64,000 bases of DNA from assembly GCF_002994045.1 (NCBI RefSeq), contig NZ_MQUC01000003.1, positions 2,332,501 through 2,396,500 on the forward strand, written 5' to 3'. Below the pieces are notes generated by a model. That model saw nothing but the letters and a program-made list of their open reading frames with translations, did not search any database and had not been told where the DNA came from. The DNA is from Nonlabens agnitus. GTDB taxonomy: Bacteria > Bacteroidota > Bacteroidia > Flavobacteriales > Flavobacteriaceae. This document shows positions 1-9,129 of the stretch, one piece after another; within the stretch, counting starts at the first letter, position 1, and every line of letters starts with the position of its first letter. Made by a program: the position numbers and the translations under genes.

Positions 1-2325
1 TTCTAATGTCGCAATCGCGCTTAAGCTATCCGTAAACTGATATTGCGATCTTAGGTTGACCGTGTACCATGAAGGAGAAAACGGATTCCCATTCACATCA
101 CTGGCATATAGATAATCCCTATCCTGTTGGTCTGGTGCCAACTCGTCAAAATCAAACTGACCATTGAAAATAGTAAACGCGTCCAGCTTGAACTTGCCTT
201 GATCATAAACCACGTGGGCATCACCAAAAGCTGGTGCCACATGTCTAACGGCAACCTCACTGCCATCTTCTTCTTCCTGCTTTCCATCCAGCCAGGTGTA
301 GTGACCGTACAGCTTAAAATGATCTGATAATTTGTAATCGACACCTAATTCAATTCCGTAAATTTCAGAGCGTTCTGAATTTTGAATGGCTCGCACTTGG
401 CTTAATTCTCCTTGATAGACAATCATGTCCTCACCATCGAGTGTAAAATCTCTGGGAACCAAAGCATCCTTTAAAATAGTGTAATAGCCAGCTACTTCTA
501 CCGTCAAATCATTGCCTATGCGTTTCTTGAGACCTAATTCTGCATTATAGGAATATTCAGATTCTAGGTCTGGATTGGGTACGATCACCGTGCCTGGACT
601 AGGATCAAAAATCTTACCTACATCATCAATATTAGGCGCTCTAAAGGCTGTGCTTAAATTGGCTCGCAGTTCGAGACTAGGATCTGGCAGGTAAGTTGCG
701 CCTATGCCACCAGTCAATGCACCAGTGTTGACCATGGCATCATCAAATGGGAAATTAAAAAAAGTATTGTCAAAGTCTGCATCTAGCCAGATGTGATTAT
801 ATCGAGCGCCAGATTGTACGGTGAAATTAGAAGCAACTTTCCATTGATAGCTTACGTAAGCGGCGAGCGATTGCCATGTAGAACCGTCTGGATATCTGGT
901 GGCTGCATCTGTTCTTTGTCTGGTCTCAATGTCAAAGACACTGCCTGTAGAACCGACTTTGTTATGAACATATTCTGCGCCATAAAACAAGATGTTATCC
1001 TCACGATTACGGCGCTCAAAATCAACAGAAGTGCTCCAGGCGTCGACTTGTTCGTCATTTTCAAAAAGATCAGGCGATTGAAAACTGCGGGCATTGCGAC
1101 TCTCATCAAACCTTTGGAATGCCTGAGTAATGACCATTTTATCATACCAGGTACCACTACCGCGGTGCTGGGCTTTGGCATTGACCATAAACCACTTTTG
1201 AGGTCCATAATACCACTCTGCATTTCTTGGGTTTCCGCTTTCGCGAAAGCGATCTAAAGCATCATAGCGGCTGTAGTCTGACGTTGCTGTATAAATCAAT
1301 CCTAGATCCAGTTTCCAATACAGACTAGGCTTGTAACTGAATTTTTGCAGCAGGTTGATCTGGTCATAACCCGTGGGCACCTGCACCTCAGGATCTTTAT
1401 TTTCTATCACAACATCTTGACCGTTGCGACGTGCGGCATAACGTTCTCGCAAATAGTCATCAGGACCGTTGGACCCCATTTTTAAATCATCAAAAGAATT
1501 GATGCTAATGCTGGTGGCACTTGCAAAATTTGAAGTGCCGTAATTAAAATCTACGTGACCTGTCTTTTCATTGTTTGCGGTTGCAAAGCGTAAAATGCCG
1601 TTTCCTGTAAAGTCAGCAGCAGTTTCAGTATCTGAAAATTGAGGTGACAGCGTGAAGAAATTCATGACGCCACCTATAGCATCGCTACCATAAACAACAC
1701 TGCCTGGCCCTAGAATCACCTCAGTCCGCTCCACGCTCAATGGATCTATGGAGATGATGTTTTGAAGATTACCGCCGCGAAAAATGGCCGTATTCATACG
1801 CACACCGTCAACCGTGAGTAGCAATCTGTTGGTAGAGAAGCCTCTTATCAATGGGCTGCCGCCACCTTGCTGGCTTTTTTGAACATACACTTGACCGGTT
1901 TGCTGTAACAAATCTGCACTGGTTTGTGGGTTTTGGAAGACGATCTCTTCCTTGCTAGCACTCACGACCGATTGTGGTATATCCTGTTGTCGTTGTTGGA
2001 ATTTTGAAACCGAAAGAACCACGGCATTCATCGCTTCAGATCTAGGCTCCAGTTTTACCTTGTAGTCATTAGTAGACAGTTTTTCCTTTGTGGTTTTCAA
2101 AGTTTTGAAGGCGAAGGTTTGAAAGTAGATGCTTTCTGTTTCAGAAAACTTGTCAAGACTTGCAAAACCATCAATGTTAGTGATGATGGATTTTTGTTTG
2201 TCTTTATTATAAATCGCGACACTGGCAATAGGCTCACCAGAGGCGGCATCTAAAACTTGTATTTGCTGTGCGTTGAGCGTTGATGCTGTGACTATAAGAA
2301 GAAGAAGGAAAGTAAAAATTTTCAC
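1..2325 (-). CDS. TonB-dependent outer-membrane receptor, haem/haemoglobin-type (3' end outside window)
   Basis: This is an outer-membrane active-transport receptor energised by TonB; the C-terminal part of the barrel lies beyond the window edge. My reading of the minus strand gives a signal peptide (MKIFTFLLLLIVTASTLNAQ), a carboxypeptidase-like regulatory domain at about residues 22-105, then a plug with SPLIRGFSTNRLLLTVDGVR and the pattern GPGSVVYGSDAIGGVMN. That plug wording is typical of the TonB haemoglobin/transferrin/lactoferrin receptor family, so haem or a haem protein is the likely substrate; this is inferred from family only. The start is GTG and overlaps the recO stop as GTGA, so translation is probably coupled. 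One iterated palindrome lies inside the gene, read as FRES (residues 360-363). The frame stays open for all 775 codons visible. Confidence 0.92.
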   Translation of the reverse strand, partial: MKIFTFLLLLIVTASTLNAQQIQVLDAASGEPIASVAIYNKDKQKSIITNIDGFASLDKFSETESIYFQTFAFKTLKTTKEKLSTNDYKVKLEPRSEAMNAVVLSVSKFQQRQQDIPQSVVSASKEEIVFQNPQTSADLLQQTGQVYVQKSQQGGGSPLIRGFSTNRLLLTVDGVRMNTAIFRGGNLQNIISIDPLSVERTEVILGPGSVVYGSDAIGGVMNFFTLSPQFSDTETAADFTGNGILRFATANNEKTGHVDFNYGTSNFASATSISINSFDDLKMGSNGPDDYLRERYAARRNGQDVVIENKDPEVQVPTGYDQINLLQKFSYKPSLYWKLDLGLIYTATSDYSRYDALDRFRESGNPRNAEWYYGPQKWFMVNAKAQHRGSGTWYDKMVITQAFQRFDESRNARSFQSPDLFENDEQVDAWSTSVDFERRNREDNILFYGAEYVHNKVGSTGSVFDIETRQRTDAATRYPDGSTWQSLAAYVSYQWKVASNFTVQSGARYNHIWLDADFDNTFFNFPFDDAMVNTGALTGGIGATYLPDPSLELRANLSTAFRAPNIDDVGKIFDPSPGTVIVPNPDLESEYSYNAELGLKKRIGNDLTVEVAGYYTILKDALVPRDFTLDGEDMIVYQGELSQVRAIQNSERSEIYGIELGVDYKLSDHFKLYGHYTWLDGKQEEEDGSEVAVRHVAPAFGDAHVVYDQGKFKLDAFTIFNGQFDFDELAPDQQDRDYLYASDVNGNPFSPSWYTVNLRSQYQFTDSLSAIATLE
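1237..1250. repeat. iterated palindrome copy 1 (exact, in TonB receptor gene)
   Basis: An exact GCTTTCGCGAAAGC, flanked by C and G so that 16 bp are palindromic. It is read in the receptor gene as FRES. Confidence 0.95.
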
Positions 2326-3044
2326 GAATCGAAAAGCTGTTTCAAGATGTCTAACGAGTTGGGTTTTTTAAAGCTGTGCAGGTGAATTTTAAAGTAATCC
2401 AGTACAAGATTAAGAAGCGCCGTACGTTGGTTTCGGTTGATTTTGATGGAATGGATAGCATCAAAATTTGTACCAATGAACAGCTTGAACAAAGAACTTT
2501 CTTCCTCATTTAAATGATGCGGTTGCATTCCATGATTGTCAAAGCTGCCGTCCAGCATATTAAAGTATGGAAAATCCATAGTCGATCGATCCATACCAAA
2601 TCCCATTAACTCGGTCATATCCAGCAAGGTTTTGATCGTAAAGTTGGCCACATGATCGGTCTGATCCAGATACTCAAATATGGTACTTAGGTAATCAAAC
2701 AGCTGCTCATCTGGCTGTTGTTCCGTCAACAATTGTGAGAGTACTTCTCCAAAAAAAAGGGCTACACAACTTTTTGCCACGTCAACCGGAATATTCACAT
2801 AAGTATAGGCGGTTGAAGCTTCCTTGATATATTCCAAAGTTCCTTTTCCCTTATGTTGCGTCTGAATCTCCAGTTGCGTCAATGGCTGAAACAGAGAAAC
2901 TCGCAGCTTTCCCTTACGGGATTTACGAATTCCTTTGAGCATATAACTTTGGGTTCCTAGCTTCTTGGTATAGATTCTCGCGATAAGATCTGCCTCACCA
3001 TATTTGATGGTTGACAACACAATAGCTGGTGTGCGAACGATCAT
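2322..3044 (-). CDS. recO: DNA repair protein RecO
   Basis: RecO helps RecR load RecA onto SSB-coated single-stranded DNA in the RecFOR recombination pathway. The 240-residue length fits the family. The N-terminal OB-fold segment is recognisable (IVLSTIKYGEADLIARIYT, then GTQSYMLKGIRKSRKGK at about residues 31-47), followed by the helical C-terminal half. It starts immediately after the porZ stop (TAGATG) and its TGA overlaps the GTG start of the TonB receptor, so it is the middle gene of a tight three-gene minus-strand operon. The operon mixes recombination with envelope functions. The assignment is firm from sequence pattern and length. Confidence 0.93.
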   Translation of the reverse strand: MIVRTPAIVLSTIKYGEADLIARIYTKKLGTQSYMLKGIRKSRKGKLRVSLFQPLTQLEIQTQHKGKGTLEYIKEASTAYTYVNIPVDVAKSCVALFFGEVLSQLLTEQQPDEQLFDYLSTIFEYLDQTDHVANFTIKTLLDMTELMGFGMDRSTMDFPYFNMLDGSFDNHGMQPHHLNEEESSLFKLFIGTNFDAIHSIKINRNQRTALLNLVLDYFKIHLHSFKKPNSLDILKQLFDS

Positions 3045-5324
3045 CTAGCGAATAATCATGATTTTGGAAACCGTAGTTTCCACATTATCATCAGTAGAAA
3101 TGAGCAGCATATATACTCCAGAAGCAACGCGGTTGCCGTTAAAGCTCGTGGTATCCCACTGGACACTACCACCTTGTGATACGACTTCAAAAACAAGATT
3201 TCCTTCTATATCAGTGATCTTGATGCGTGCGCGATCAGTTAATCCATCTATGGTAACATTACCATCAAAACCAGGTTTTACAGGATTAGGAAATGCAAAG
3301 ACATTTTCTAGATCCTCTGCTGGCTGGCTGGTGCGATCACCTTGAAATGCTACAATACCATTATCTGTTGCAAAATAGACGCGGCCCGTTGTATTATCAA
3401 TAGCAATATCATTTACACCATTGGAAGGTAGCGGTGAGTTATCCTTAGTAAATTGAAAGATAGTTTCCTGGCCTGATGGTGAGAATAAAAACGCACCAGA
3501 GCTTGCAGTCGCAACCCATTTTCTATTATTCCCATCCACCTCAATATCTAGAATTGCCTCATCCTTAAGCAATTCCCGTGGGATTCCATTCTGATCCTCA
3601 ATGATTATGGGTCTTGCATCTGGTGGGTTCTCAGACAATATGCTATTAGCATTAAAGAGTACACGCAATCCTCGATTACTACCTATCCACAATTGCTCGT
3701 TTAAATCTAGAGTCACCTCGCTCACGTAATTGCTCACAAGATTGCCTTCCTGAATATCTTCTCTAAGGTCACCAAATTTATTCTCCGCAGGATCAAAAGC
3801 AATAACACCAAAATCAATAGTGCCGAATATGATATTACCAGCATTAGTGATTGTCATTTTTGTCGCACCACCGGTTTCACTAATTGTAGGAACAAATTGA
3901 GAGACGTCGATGGCAGTCCATTGACCTGTTGGAGAACGACGATTGAGTGTCTCGTCGACAAGACTTGCAAGAACCCAAAGATTACCTTCTCTATCAAACC
4001 TGCTATCTGGAATACGTACAAAGTCGGTCGCTGGTGGCAATATGCTGGTCAAAGAACTGTTGTTAACTCCATACAATGTTTCTGCCATGCCGTCCACAAA
4101 CTCCAATACACCATTGTGCATACTGTTGATATATACTTCATCTTGAATTTCTGGATGGATCGTGATGCTGGAAATACTATTGATGTTAAGTACCTCATCA
4201 AATGTAAAATTAGTCCATTCTTCTTCTACTAATCTACTAACACCAAACTGCTCTAACGGGAACGGGTTAAAAAACAAATTATAATCACCATAACCTACCC
4301 ATAAGGTATTAGGCGCTGTGGTAAGTGAAAAAGCACGATTGCGTGATGGTCCATCTGCCACAATAAACTCGGCAGTTGAGAAATCTGCACGGTCCAATCG
4401 TACTAATCCGTTTGTAGTCGTTCCTATATAAATAGTATCTCCATTAGAATCTCCTGCGGTAAAGACATAGGCGTCACCATTAATATCTCTAACATCATTT
4501 AAGAGGTTCTCGTTGACATCAATGATTTGTAAAAAATTGGATCCAGTCACGGTGAGCTGGTTATTTGTCACTGTCGCGTCAACACTGCGTGATGGAAAAC
4601 GGTATCCTGTAGAGACAAAAGAAGTCGCGGCAAACCTGAAGAGGGCACCTGCCGTGTCAATGGCATAAATCTGAGAATCCAGCGCTACAACCTCATCATA
4701 GGAACCCATGTTGGTTTGGGACCAATTGGTAAAGTCAATCAAAAAAGGGTCTGAAATATCAGCGCGACGTATACCGTCACCACTACTTGCGGCATATAGA
4801 AACCCATCAAAAATTTCAATGGACTTAATGCGCAATTGGGCGCCATTGTCACCTATGAAATAGGTGTCATTAAATTCCAATCGATCTAGATCGTAAATGG
4901 CGATGCCAAAATCTGTAGCGATATACAGCAACTGGTCATTTGCCTTAAATTCATTGATGCGTTTGCGGTCAGGATTGATGACCTGTTTATCTCTTATCGC
5001 AACTATATCCAGAACGACATCGTCTTGTACGATTTGCAATAAACCATCTTCATACCCTATGACCAATTGGTCATCGCTTTCTCGATAATAAATTTGCGAA
5101 ATAGGGTCACCACTTAAACCATTTACCGTGGTGATCTTGGTGAACGTACGAGAAAGAATATCATAAACGAAAACCGCATTCTCACTCGCCGCATAAATAC
5201 GTTCATCCGTTTGCTCAATATCTATGATGCGAGTAAAGGAGAAAAGTCCCGTCCATTGACTGCTAAAATCCTGTGAAGAAGCAAGGCTGGTAAACAGTAA
5301 TAAAAACAGTAATCTAATTTTCAT
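3045..5324 (-). CDS. porZ: PorZ-like beta-propeller protein with type IX secretion sorting domain
   Basis: A 759-residue exported protein: N-terminal signal peptide (MKIRLLFLLLFTSLASSQ), repeated propeller blades with patterns such as YAASENAVFVYD, LLYIATDFGIAIYD and VYFATDNGIVAF, and a C-terminal domain of about 80 residues beginning near AFPNPV and ending in VSKIMIIR. The last part is a typical type A sorting domain of the type IX secretion system. In Porphyromonas, PorZ acts on the cell surface and delivers anionic LPS to the sortase that processes T9SS cargo. The architecture (two propellers plus CTD) and the neighbouring recO match the flavobacterial PorZ homologues I remember. It is the first gene of the operon. 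An alternative name would be 'two-component regulator propeller protein'. Confidence 0.8.
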   Translation of the reverse strand: MKIRLLFLLLFTSLASSQDFSSQWTGLFSFTRIIDIEQTDERIYAASENAVFVYDILSRTFTKITTVNGLSGDPISQIYYRESDDQLVIGYEDGLLQIVQDDVVLDIVAIRDKQVINPDRKRINEFKANDQLLYIATDFGIAIYDLDRLEFNDTYFIGDNGAQLRIKSIEIFDGFLYAASSGDGIRRADISDPFLIDFTNWSQTNMGSYDEVVALDSQIYAIDTAGALFRFAATSFVSTGYRFPSRSVDATVTNNQLTVTGSNFLQIIDVNENLLNDVRDINGDAYVFTAGDSNGDTIYIGTTTNGLVRLDRADFSTAEFIVADGPSRNRAFSLTTAPNTLWVGYGDYNLFFNPFPLEQFGVSRLVEEEWTNFTFDEVLNINSISSITIHPEIQDEVYINSMHNGVLEFVDGMAETLYGVNNSSLTSILPPATDFVRIPDSRFDREGNLWVLASLVDETLNRRSPTGQWTAIDVSQFVPTISETGGATKMTITNAGNIIFGTIDFGVIAFDPAENKFGDLREDIQEGNLVSNYVSEVTLDLNEQLWIGSNRGLRVLFNANSILSENPPDARPIIIEDQNGIPRELLKDEAILDIEVDGNNRKWVATASSGAFLFSPSGQETIFQFTKDNSPLPSNGVNDIAIDNTTGRVYFATDNGIVAFQGDRTSQPAEDLENVFAFPNPVKPGFDGNVTIDGLTDRARIKITDIEGNLVFEVVSQGGSVQWDTTSFNGNRVASGVYMLLISTDDNVETTVSKIMIIR

Positions 5325-5598
5325 GATCTTATAACGTATAATTACTGGGCATCTGATAGGACGACAAAAATAGGTCGAATTTATTAGGACATATAAAACC
5401 TCTGAAATTCTCCAGAGGTTATGCTAATTCTCAAATTATATATTTCATTTACAACAAACGTTTGCTTTCATAATCTATGGTGATCCATTGAAAAATAATT
5501 TGTCAATCTGTATTATGCTGAATCCTGTAGATTTTATAAAATACATGATCACCAACAGTTCAAACTCAATTACAAATAGTAATATTATATTCGTTACA
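5325..5598. other. divergent intergenic region between porZ and the glycosyltransferase
   Basis: This spacer is AT-rich and carries a hairpin (5397-5420) and the 10-bp palindrome CAAACGTTTG at 5455-5464, which resembles a LacI-family half-site pair. No small gene is convincing here. The glycosyltransferase frame is open upstream to a TTG at 5488, but those codons look non-coding. Confidence 0.5.
5397..5420. terminator. hairpin, possible terminator or leader structure
   Basis: AACCTCTG pairs perfectly with CAGAGGTT across an 8-nt loop. It lies between two divergent genes and has no clear U-run, so its role as a terminator is uncertain. Confidence 0.35.
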
Positions 5599-6345
5599 AT
5601 GATAAACAATCAAAAGATAGTTGTGGTGCTTCCTGCTTACAACGCAGAAAAGACTCTTGAAAAAACATTCAACGAAATTCCATTTGACATTGTTGATGAG
5701 GTCATATTAGTGGATGATCATAGTACTGATAGAACGACTGACTTTGCTAGAAAATTAGGAATTAAAAATATACTAAGACACAAGCAGAATAAAGGATATG
5801 GTGCTAATCAAAAGAGTTGTTACAATGCCGCTTTAGAACTAAACGCTGACATTGTTATAATGCTGCACCCAGATTATCAATATACACCTAAGCTTATTCA
5901 CTCAATGGCTTTTCTTATAGCAAATGACGTTTATAAAGTAGTATTAGGATCGAGGATTTTAGGGAAAGGTGCTCTCAATGGCGGTATGCCTTTGTATAAA
6001 TATGTCGCAAATCGATGGTTAACTCTATTTCAAAATATTTTGATGAATCAAAAACTTGCCGAATACCACACTGGTTATCGTGCCTTTTCAAAAAGTATCT
6101 TACAAAAGATAAATTTCGAGAAAAATTCTGATGATTTTATTTTTGATAATCAGTTGTTAGCACAAATTTGCATGATGAATTATGAAATAGCCGAAATAAC
6201 CTGTCCCACAAAATATTTTGAAGAAGCATCCTCAATTAATTTTTCAAGAAGCGTCAAGTATGGAATAGGTGTAATTGAAGTATCTATAAGGTACTTTTTA
6301 CACCGTAATTTTAAAGTAAAATCATTAATTTTTTTAAATGATTAA
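5599..6345 (+). CDS. family 2 glycosyltransferase (DPM/DPG synthase-like)
   Basis: A 248-residue GT-A fold glycosyltransferase that probably transfers a sugar from a nucleotide donor to a polyprenyl phosphate or glycan acceptor. Visible motifs are KIVVVLPAYNAEKTL at the N-terminus, VDDHSTDRT (residues 38-46) for nucleotide binding, and LHPDYQYTP near residue 92, which takes the place of the metal-binding DxD. The C-terminal HTGYRAFSK also fits GT2. I chose the ATG at 5599 because the family starts just before KIVVVLPAYN; an in-frame TTG at 5488 and ATG at 5515 would add a sequence with no family character. It overlaps the next gene by 8 nt and is noticeably AT-rich, hinting at later acquisition with its partner. 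Confidence 0.85.
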   Translation: MINNQKIVVVLPAYNAEKTLEKTFNEIPFDIVDEVILVDDHSTDRTTDFARKLGIKNILRHKQNKGYGANQKSCYNAALELNADIVIMLHPDYQYTPKLIHSMAFLIANDVYKVVLGSRILGKGALNGGMPLYKYVANRWLTLFQNILMNQKLAEYHTGYRAFSKSILQKINFEKNSDDFIFDNQLLAQICMMNYEIAEITCPTKYFEEASSINFSRSVKYGIGVIEVSIRYFLHRNFKVKSLIFLND

Positions 6346-7471
6346 ATACTTATCATTTGCTGTATTAATCTTTATCAATTGCCTTTTCTGTTATAAATAT
6401 TCTGAAAGATATACTGATCAATACGAACTCCTAACTTTATTTTATTTGATAGGTCAAATTACGATCATTGTTTTCATAAACAAAATTACGGCCTTTAAAA
6501 CGTGTCAAAGCATTGTTATCAATACATTGATCATTATTCCGTTTTTTCTAGCTCTATTGAGTTATGTGTACATTTCTCCTGAGCAATTAAATGTTGATAG
6601 ATGGAGTGTGATTAATTCCTTTTTAACAAACTTGTTAAATGGAAGATATCCATATAGTGCCATATCACACGTTGGAAACCCTCCTGGGCCAATGCCTATT
6701 TATTTTCTTATCGCGTTACCATTCGATTTTTTCAAAGCCTACAGCCTATTAAGTGCTTTAGGATTCATCGCATTAGGGTTTTTTTACAAACGTTTCTACT
6801 GTGAGACCTATAACTCAAGTTATTTAATCTTAACTATTATTTCCATCTTTATGCTATGGGAAATATTCTCATTGAGTAATATCATTAGTTTTTCAGTATT
6901 AGTAGCGATAGCTCTATTATATTTTGAAAAATCGATAATGAAACCTGAGAAGAGAATGATTCTGATTGTTGTAGCTCTAGGTCTATTACTATCAACACGC
7001 AGTGTTTATTCCTTAGCCTACATCGTATTCTTTTTATCCTTAATAAAGACTTCAAGTATGACGTTTTTGAAAGCTTCATTTCTTGCAACAATGATTCTCG
7101 CAGTATTTACACTTACGTTTTTGCCTTTTATAATTTTCTTCCCCAATGAGTTTTATGAAATAAATCCGTTTATAATTCAATCCTCATTTTTACTTCCTGC
7201 GCACTTTGTGCCTATCCTTTTTATAATTGCGATAGGATTTGGAATTTTCGCTAAAAATTTGTCAGAAAGATTTATCTACGCTGGCTTTACTTTATTTCTT
7301 TCTATATTTTTTTACTCTGGTTACATGGTGACCCAGCATGGTTATAGTAATGCAATTTTTGAGAGTAAAATAGATGTCTCCTATTTTTTATTCTGTATCC
7401 CATTCCTATTTATTGGAGTTCTTGAGCATACAAAACATAATTCATTACTTACTACCACTTCTGATTCATGA
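6338..7471 (+). CDS. polytopic membrane protein of unknown function
   Basis: A 377-residue integral membrane protein with roughly ten hydrophobic segments and short polar loops. I recognise no catalytic motif. The loop after the first segments carries VGNPPGPMPIYF (residues about 107-118), which vaguely recalls the periplasmic loop of GT-C type glycosyltransferases, but the expected acidic motif is not evident. Translation is coupled to the GT2 gene (8-nt overlap), so the pair may act together, for example with the GT2 charging a lipid carrier and this protein transferring or flipping the sugar. That role is inference only. Base composition is among the lowest GC in the window. Confidence 0.7.
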   Translation: MIKYLSFAVLIFINCLFCYKYSERYTDQYELLTLFYLIGQITIIVFINKITAFKTCQSIVINTLIIIPFFLALLSYVYISPEQLNVDRWSVINSFLTNLLNGRYPYSAISHVGNPPGPMPIYFLIALPFDFFKAYSLLSALGFIALGFFYKRFYCETYNSSYLILTIISIFMLWEIFSLSNIISFSVLVAIALLYFEKSIMKPEKRMILIVVALGLLLSTRSVYSLAYIVFFLSLIKTSSMTFLKASFLATMILAVFTLTFLPFIIFFPNEFYEINPFIIQSSFLLPAHFVPILFIIAIGFGIFAKNLSERFIYAGFTLFLSIFFYSGYMVTQHGYSNAIFESKIDVSYFLFCIPFLFIGVLEHTKHNSLLTTTSDS

Positions 7472-7489
7472 GTGATTTTCTTTATAACA

Positions 7490-7524
7490 AAAGCCTCTGA
7501 AATGATCAGAGGCTATTATTTTAT
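7490..7524. terminator. bidirectional terminator between membrane protein gene and gdhA
   Basis: AGCCTCTGA (7492-7500) and TCAGAGGCT (7506-7514) form a 9-bp stem with a 5-nt loop, preceded by an A-run and followed by a T-rich tract, so it can serve both converging genes. Confidence 0.8.
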
Positions 7525-7527
7525 TAC

Positions 7528-7541
7528 GCTTTCGCGAAAGC
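7528..7541. repeat. iterated palindrome copy 2 (exact, convergent intergenic)
   Basis: An exact GCTTTCGCGAAAGC just beyond the terminator, between two converging genes. Confidence 0.95.
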
Positions 7542-7565
7542 GAAATCTTTATAATCAGAATGCTA

Positions 7566-8909
7566 CTATACGACTCCTTGAGCTAACATTGCATCTGCAA
7601 CCTTTACGAAGCCAGCGATATTTGCGCCTTTTACGTAATCTGTAAAACCGTCCTCGTCAGTTCCATATTTTACACATGCCTCGTGAATGTCGTTCATGAT
7701 TGTATGTAATCTATTGTCAACCTCCTCGGCAGTCCAGCTGTATCTCAAAGAGTTTTGAGACATCTCTAGTCCAGAAGTAGCAACACCACCAGCGTTACTG
7801 GCTTTTCCTGGGCTAAATAGGATTTTCTTGTCTAGGAAGTGTTCAATAGCCTCTGGCGTACAAGGCATGTTAGCGCCTTCACCTACACAAATACATCCAT
7901 TTTCAACAAGTGTTTTTGCCTCGTCACCATTCAACTCATTTTGAGTGGCACATGGTAAGGCGATATCACACTTGATAGACCACGGTCTTGCATCTTCATG
8001 GAATTTTGCATCTGGATATTTATCTAGGTATTCCTTGATACGACCACGCTTCTCATTCTTGATATACATGATGTGAGCTAACTTCTCTCCATCGATTCCA
8101 GCCTCGTCGTGGATAAATCCATCAGAGTCTGACATGGTGACTACTTTACCACCTAATTGTATGATCTTTTCTGCAGCGTATTGCGCCACGTTTCCTGATC
8201 CAGAAATGACGACCGTCTTGTCCTGGATTTTTTCGTTTCTGGTCTTTAACATGTTTTCTGCAAAGTACACGTTACCGTAACCGGTAGCTTCTGGTCGTAT
8301 TAATGAACCACCGTATGATCTTCCCTTACCGGTAAGAATTCCAGTGAATTCATTTCTGATTTTTTTGTACTGGCCAAACATGTAACCTATCTCACGACCA
8401 CCTACACCTATATCTCCAGCGGGTACGTCAGTATCGGCACCTATGACACGTTGCAGTTCTGTCATAAAGGACTGGCAAAAACGCATCACCTCACGGTCAG
8501 ACTTCCCTTTTGGGTTAAAGTCAGATCCACCTTTACCACCGCCCATAGGTAGCGTTGTCAAACTGTTCTTAAACGTTTGCTCAAAGGCAAGAAATTTAAG
8601 AATGCTCAAGTTTACCGATGGGTGAAAACGCAAACCACCTTTATAAGGACCTATTGCGCTGTTCATCTGGATGCGGTAACCACGGTTTACCTGCACCTCG
8701 TTATTATCATCTGTCCATGGCACTCTAAACATGGTCACGCGCTCTGGCTCTGCCATGCGCTCCAGTAACTTGTCTGCACCATATTCTGGATTTTCTTCAA
8801 TAAAAGGAATGACAACCTCGGCCACCTCAGTGACGGCTTGAATAAATTCAGGCTCGTTGGGATTCCTTTTTTCTACTAAATCGATAAAATCTTGGATGTT
8901 TTTTTCCAT
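7566..8909 (-). CDS. gdhA: NADP-type glutamate dehydrogenase
   Basis: Catalyses reductive amination of 2-oxoglutarate to glutamate, the ammonium-assimilating direction for this class. The 447-residue length is typical of hexameric bacterial GDH. The substrate pocket GPYKGGLRFHP lies at residues 87-97, the catalytic lysine at K126 in PMGGGKGGSDF, and the nucleotide-binding loop SGSGNVAQ at 236-243. It stands alone, converges on the membrane protein gene and has a 220-nt upstream region containing TATCTTTG (minus strand) and the palindrome AAAACGTTTT, which may be an operator. Strong family match; the cofactor preference is inferred from family resemblance. Confidence 0.96.
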   Translation of the reverse strand: MEKNIQDFIDLVEKRNPNEPEFIQAVTEVAEVVIPFIEENPEYGADKLLERMAEPERVTMFRVPWTDDNNEVQVNRGYRIQMNSAIGPYKGGLRFHPSVNLSILKFLAFEQTFKNSLTTLPMGGGKGGSDFNPKGKSDREVMRFCQSFMTELQRVIGADTDVPAGDIGVGGREIGYMFGQYKKIRNEFTGILTGKGRSYGGSLIRPEATGYGNVYFAENMLKTRNEKIQDKTVVISGSGNVAQYAAEKIIQLGGKVVTMSDSDGFIHDEAGIDGEKLAHIMYIKNEKRGRIKEYLDKYPDAKFHEDARPWSIKCDIALPCATQNELNGDEAKTLVENGCICVGEGANMPCTPEAIEHFLDKKILFSPGKASNAGGVATSGLEMSQNSLRYSWTAEEVDNRLHTIMNDIHEACVKYGTDEDGFTDYVKGANIAGFVKVADAMLAQGVV

Positions 8910-8932
8910 TATTTATAAAATAAGCGTTTCAA

Positions 8933-8948
8933 AAAACGTTTTCGTTAA
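8933..8948 (-). promoter_or_regulatory. LacI-type operator-like palindrome upstream of gdhA
   Basis: AAAACGTTTT (8933-8942) is a perfect palindrome. Read on the minus strand, the 15 bases TTAACGAAAACGTTT are identical to a stretch upstream of the IPExxxVDY-pyk pair (26200-26214). It lies between the candidate promoter and the gdhA start. Confidence 0.35.
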
Positions 8949-8953
8949 AGCTA

Positions 8954-8961
8954 CAAAGATA
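8954..8961 (-). promoter_or_regulatory. candidate gdhA -7 promoter element
   Basis: TATCTTTG on the minus strand matches the Bacteroidota TAnnTTTG element, 44 nt before the gdhA start codon. I see no clear TTG partner at the usual distance. Confidence 0.45.
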
Positions 8962-9098
8962 AAATTATCCAATTCACTTAACTTTTAATTACCATTATTT
9001 TAAGCATGCCTACATCGCAATAATTTATAGGTGTAATTAACGAGTAGACTAAATCTGATATTCCTGCGTTTCATCGTAGGGCAAGAAATGTAATTTGT

Positions 9099-9106
9099 TA
9101 TATTTG
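9099..9106 (+). promoter_or_regulatory. candidate -7 promoter element for the beta-barrel gene
   Basis: TATATTTG matches TAnnTTTG and lies 23 nt before the ATG of the beta-barrel gene. Confidence 0.45.
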
Positions 9107-9129
9107 GCGCTGCATCAAACAATTAATCG

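Noticed and set aside
852..1223. Open frame of 123 codons on the minus strand inside the TonB receptor region
   Set aside because: It is a different frame from the receptor, which is open across the whole stretch with a coherent plug and barrel sequence.
7528..7541. Iterated palindrome interpreted as a transcription terminator
   Set aside because: It lacks a loop and a U-run, a real terminator lies next to it, and identical copies are found in promoters and within genes.
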